Part shown: one piece after another, positions 63,363 to 64,000 of the stretch
Position numbering within the stretch: the first letter of the stretch is position 1
How the letters are laid out: the number at the start of each line of letters is the position of its first letter
Assembly: GCA_963691835.1 (NCBI GenBank)
Contig: OY829383.1
Span: 310,001-374,000 of the forward strand
Length of the DNA stretch: 64,000 nt
Reading direction: 5' to 3'
Source: G963691835 sp963691835
GTDB taxonomy: Bacteria; Pseudomonadota; Alphaproteobacteria; Thalassobaculales; Thalassobaculaceae
Program-made: the position numbers and the translations under genes
Notes under the pieces: generated by a model
Database searches by the model: none
Told to the model about the DNA's origin: nothing
The model's input: the letters and a program-made list of their open reading frames with translations, nothing else

Positions 63363-63378
63363 CGCAAAGGACGGGCCA
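63363..63378 (-). promoter_or_regulatory. Sigma-54 promoter of the flagellin gene (minus strand)
   Basis: Read on the minus strand: TGGCCCG-TCCT-TTGCG, with ten bases between GG and GC. It lies about 146 bases upstream of the flagellin ATG, leaving a long untranslated leader. The rest of 63218-63500 holds no gene and has an AT-rich stretch at about 63395-63425. Confidence 0.8.
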
Positions 63379-63476
63379 ACTCAGTGATGAGTGCTAATCA
63401 ATTGATAAATATAAATTCTTACTGAAACGGGGAGATCGCCGCTCCGCGATCGACCCACGCGAGGCACTCACGAAAC

Positions 63477-63515
63477 GGCAGGAATTACCGGCCTTTCGGC
63501 CTAATTCTTCCTGCC
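63477..63515 (-). terminator. Possible terminator hairpin overlapping the stop of the partial glycosyltransferase gene
   Basis: On the minus strand an outer GGCAGG / CCTGCC stem and inner AATTA/TAATT and GGCC-GAAA-GGCC pairs form a long interrupted hairpin that includes the gene's TAG. No clear T-run follows, so it may be a weak terminator or an mRNA-stabilising structure. Confidence 0.45.
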
Positions 63516-64000
63516 ATTCGCGAGGAATTCATCCAGAGCGGACACGGCGCGGTCGATGGCGAGGGGAATGTTCCAGTTTTCCCGATACCAAAGCATCGGG
63601 CGGACAGAAGCGAAGAAAGGATCACCGCCATCAAGGCGTTCAAAGTGGTATCCGGGTCCCAGTTTGAACGTGGGCAGACCCAGCGCACCAGCCATGCACG
63701 CCACGCTGGTCGCAACCGTGATGACAAGATCGAGTTCCGACATCAGGGCGGCAAGACGGTCGAGCTCTTCCTTCTGGTCGATGCCTTCGGGGTCATGAAC
63801 CCGGTATCCGTGATCCCTCTCAAGACGGCCGAGTTCGGCCGTCACATCGCTGTATTGAAGATTGACGAACGTTACCGCTTCATTCCGTAGAAGCGGAATG
63901 AACCCTTCGATCTCCGTATAGGTCGTGTCTCGCTGAACCGATCGCATACCGCTGCGCCAGCAGATGCCGATCTTTGGTTTGCCACCCAGCTTGTCGAAGT
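63501..64000 (-). CDS. TPR-glycosyltransferase, C-terminal part (5' end outside window)
   Basis: Only the last ~165 residues are in the window; the frame stays open to base 64000 (FDKLGGKPKIGICWRSGMRSVQRD). KIGICWRSG, FVNLQYSDVTAELGRLE and LDLVITVATSVACMAGALGLPTFKLG match the glycosyltransferase half of the protein at 60220-61965, so this is a second FlmG-like paralogue. It is transcribed toward flagellin, about 280 bases upstream of it. Any N-terminal TPR region would lie beyond the edge. The methionine at 63947 is internal, not the start. Confidence 0.75.
   Translation of the reverse strand, partial: FDKLGGKPKIGICWRSGMRSVQRDTTYTEIEGFIPLLRNEAVTFVNLQYSDVTAELGRLERDHGYRVHDPEGIDQKEELDRLAALMSELDLVITVATSVACMAGALGLPTFKLGPGYHFERLDGGDPFFASVRPMLWYRENWNIPLAIDRAVSALDEFLANGRKN

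Overview
The window is a dense, GC-rich chromosomal segment from a Gram-negative alphaproteobacterium, probably of a Rhodospirillales- or Kiloniellales-like lineage. That placement rests on the flgF-flgG-flgA-flgH order, a fliX-type regulator, flaF beside a short flagellin, a one-cysteine DksA, a PAS_5-type protein, and sigma-54-type promoters ahead of the flagellar operons. No rRNA, tRNA, CRISPR array, transposase or integrase was seen.

Region 1 (1-8 kb) holds two convergent ferric-iron ABC transporter genes (a permease cut by the window edge and a periplasmic binding protein behind two Fur-like palindromes). A family 2 glycosyltransferase follows, then a DAO-type FAD oxidoreductase, an exported acidic protein, a gamma-glutamyltransferase and an AhpD-like protein. 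Region 2 (8.3-14.3 kb) is a chaperone-usher fimbrial operon: a DUF4402-like subunit, a strong hairpin, a chaperone whose last strand is out of frame, an usher-like protein with a SPOR-like C-terminus, and a lipoprotein that also ends in a SPOR-like domain. Region 3 (14.4-27.2 kb) is ordinary metabolism and signalling: an ATC-hydrolase-like protein, a hybrid histidine kinase, a PAS protein, a phosphotransferase/SDR pair, a SurE-like phosphatase, an acyl-CoA ligase, a class III cyclase, an enolase-superfamily enzyme, pyruvate kinase and an M20 peptidase.

Region 4 (27.2-47.9 kb) is the most interesting part. It is a large carbohydrate island with three genes on the minus strand (two resembling the 'sporadic carbohydrate cluster' families, plus an SDR) divergent from an 18-gene plus-strand array. 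Many start and stop codons overlap, so most of the array is probably one operon. It encodes a split transketolase, a GmhA-like SIS isomerase, a fused nucleotidyltransferase-PfkB kinase, a HAD phosphatase and an APH-like kinase. These could together form a self-contained route from C5/C3 sugar phosphates to a nucleotide-activated heptose or similar sugar. Tailoring enzymes follow: three NAD-epimerase-family proteins, an RmlD-like reductase, two methyltransferases, a zinc dehydrogenase, a radical SAM/SPASM enzyme and a Gfo/Idh oxidoreductase. Three tandem paralogous glycosyltransferase-like proteins end the array.

Region 5 (48-64 kb) is flagellar: flgF-flgG-flgA-flgH, dksA, fliX, a HAD gene, flgI, a flgJ N-domain protein, a flgN-like gene, a TPR protein, a flaG-like gene, flgL, flgK, a TPR/glycosyltransferase resembling Caulobacter FlmG, flaF, flagellin and part of a second such TPR/glycosyltransferase. 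Four well-spaced sigma-54 (-24/-12) sites precede flgF, flgI, flgK and the flagellin gene. The sugar island abuts the flagellar operons, and FlmG-like transferases flank flagellin. I infer that the island makes an unusual, possibly heptose-derived, glycan for flagellin or another surface polymer.
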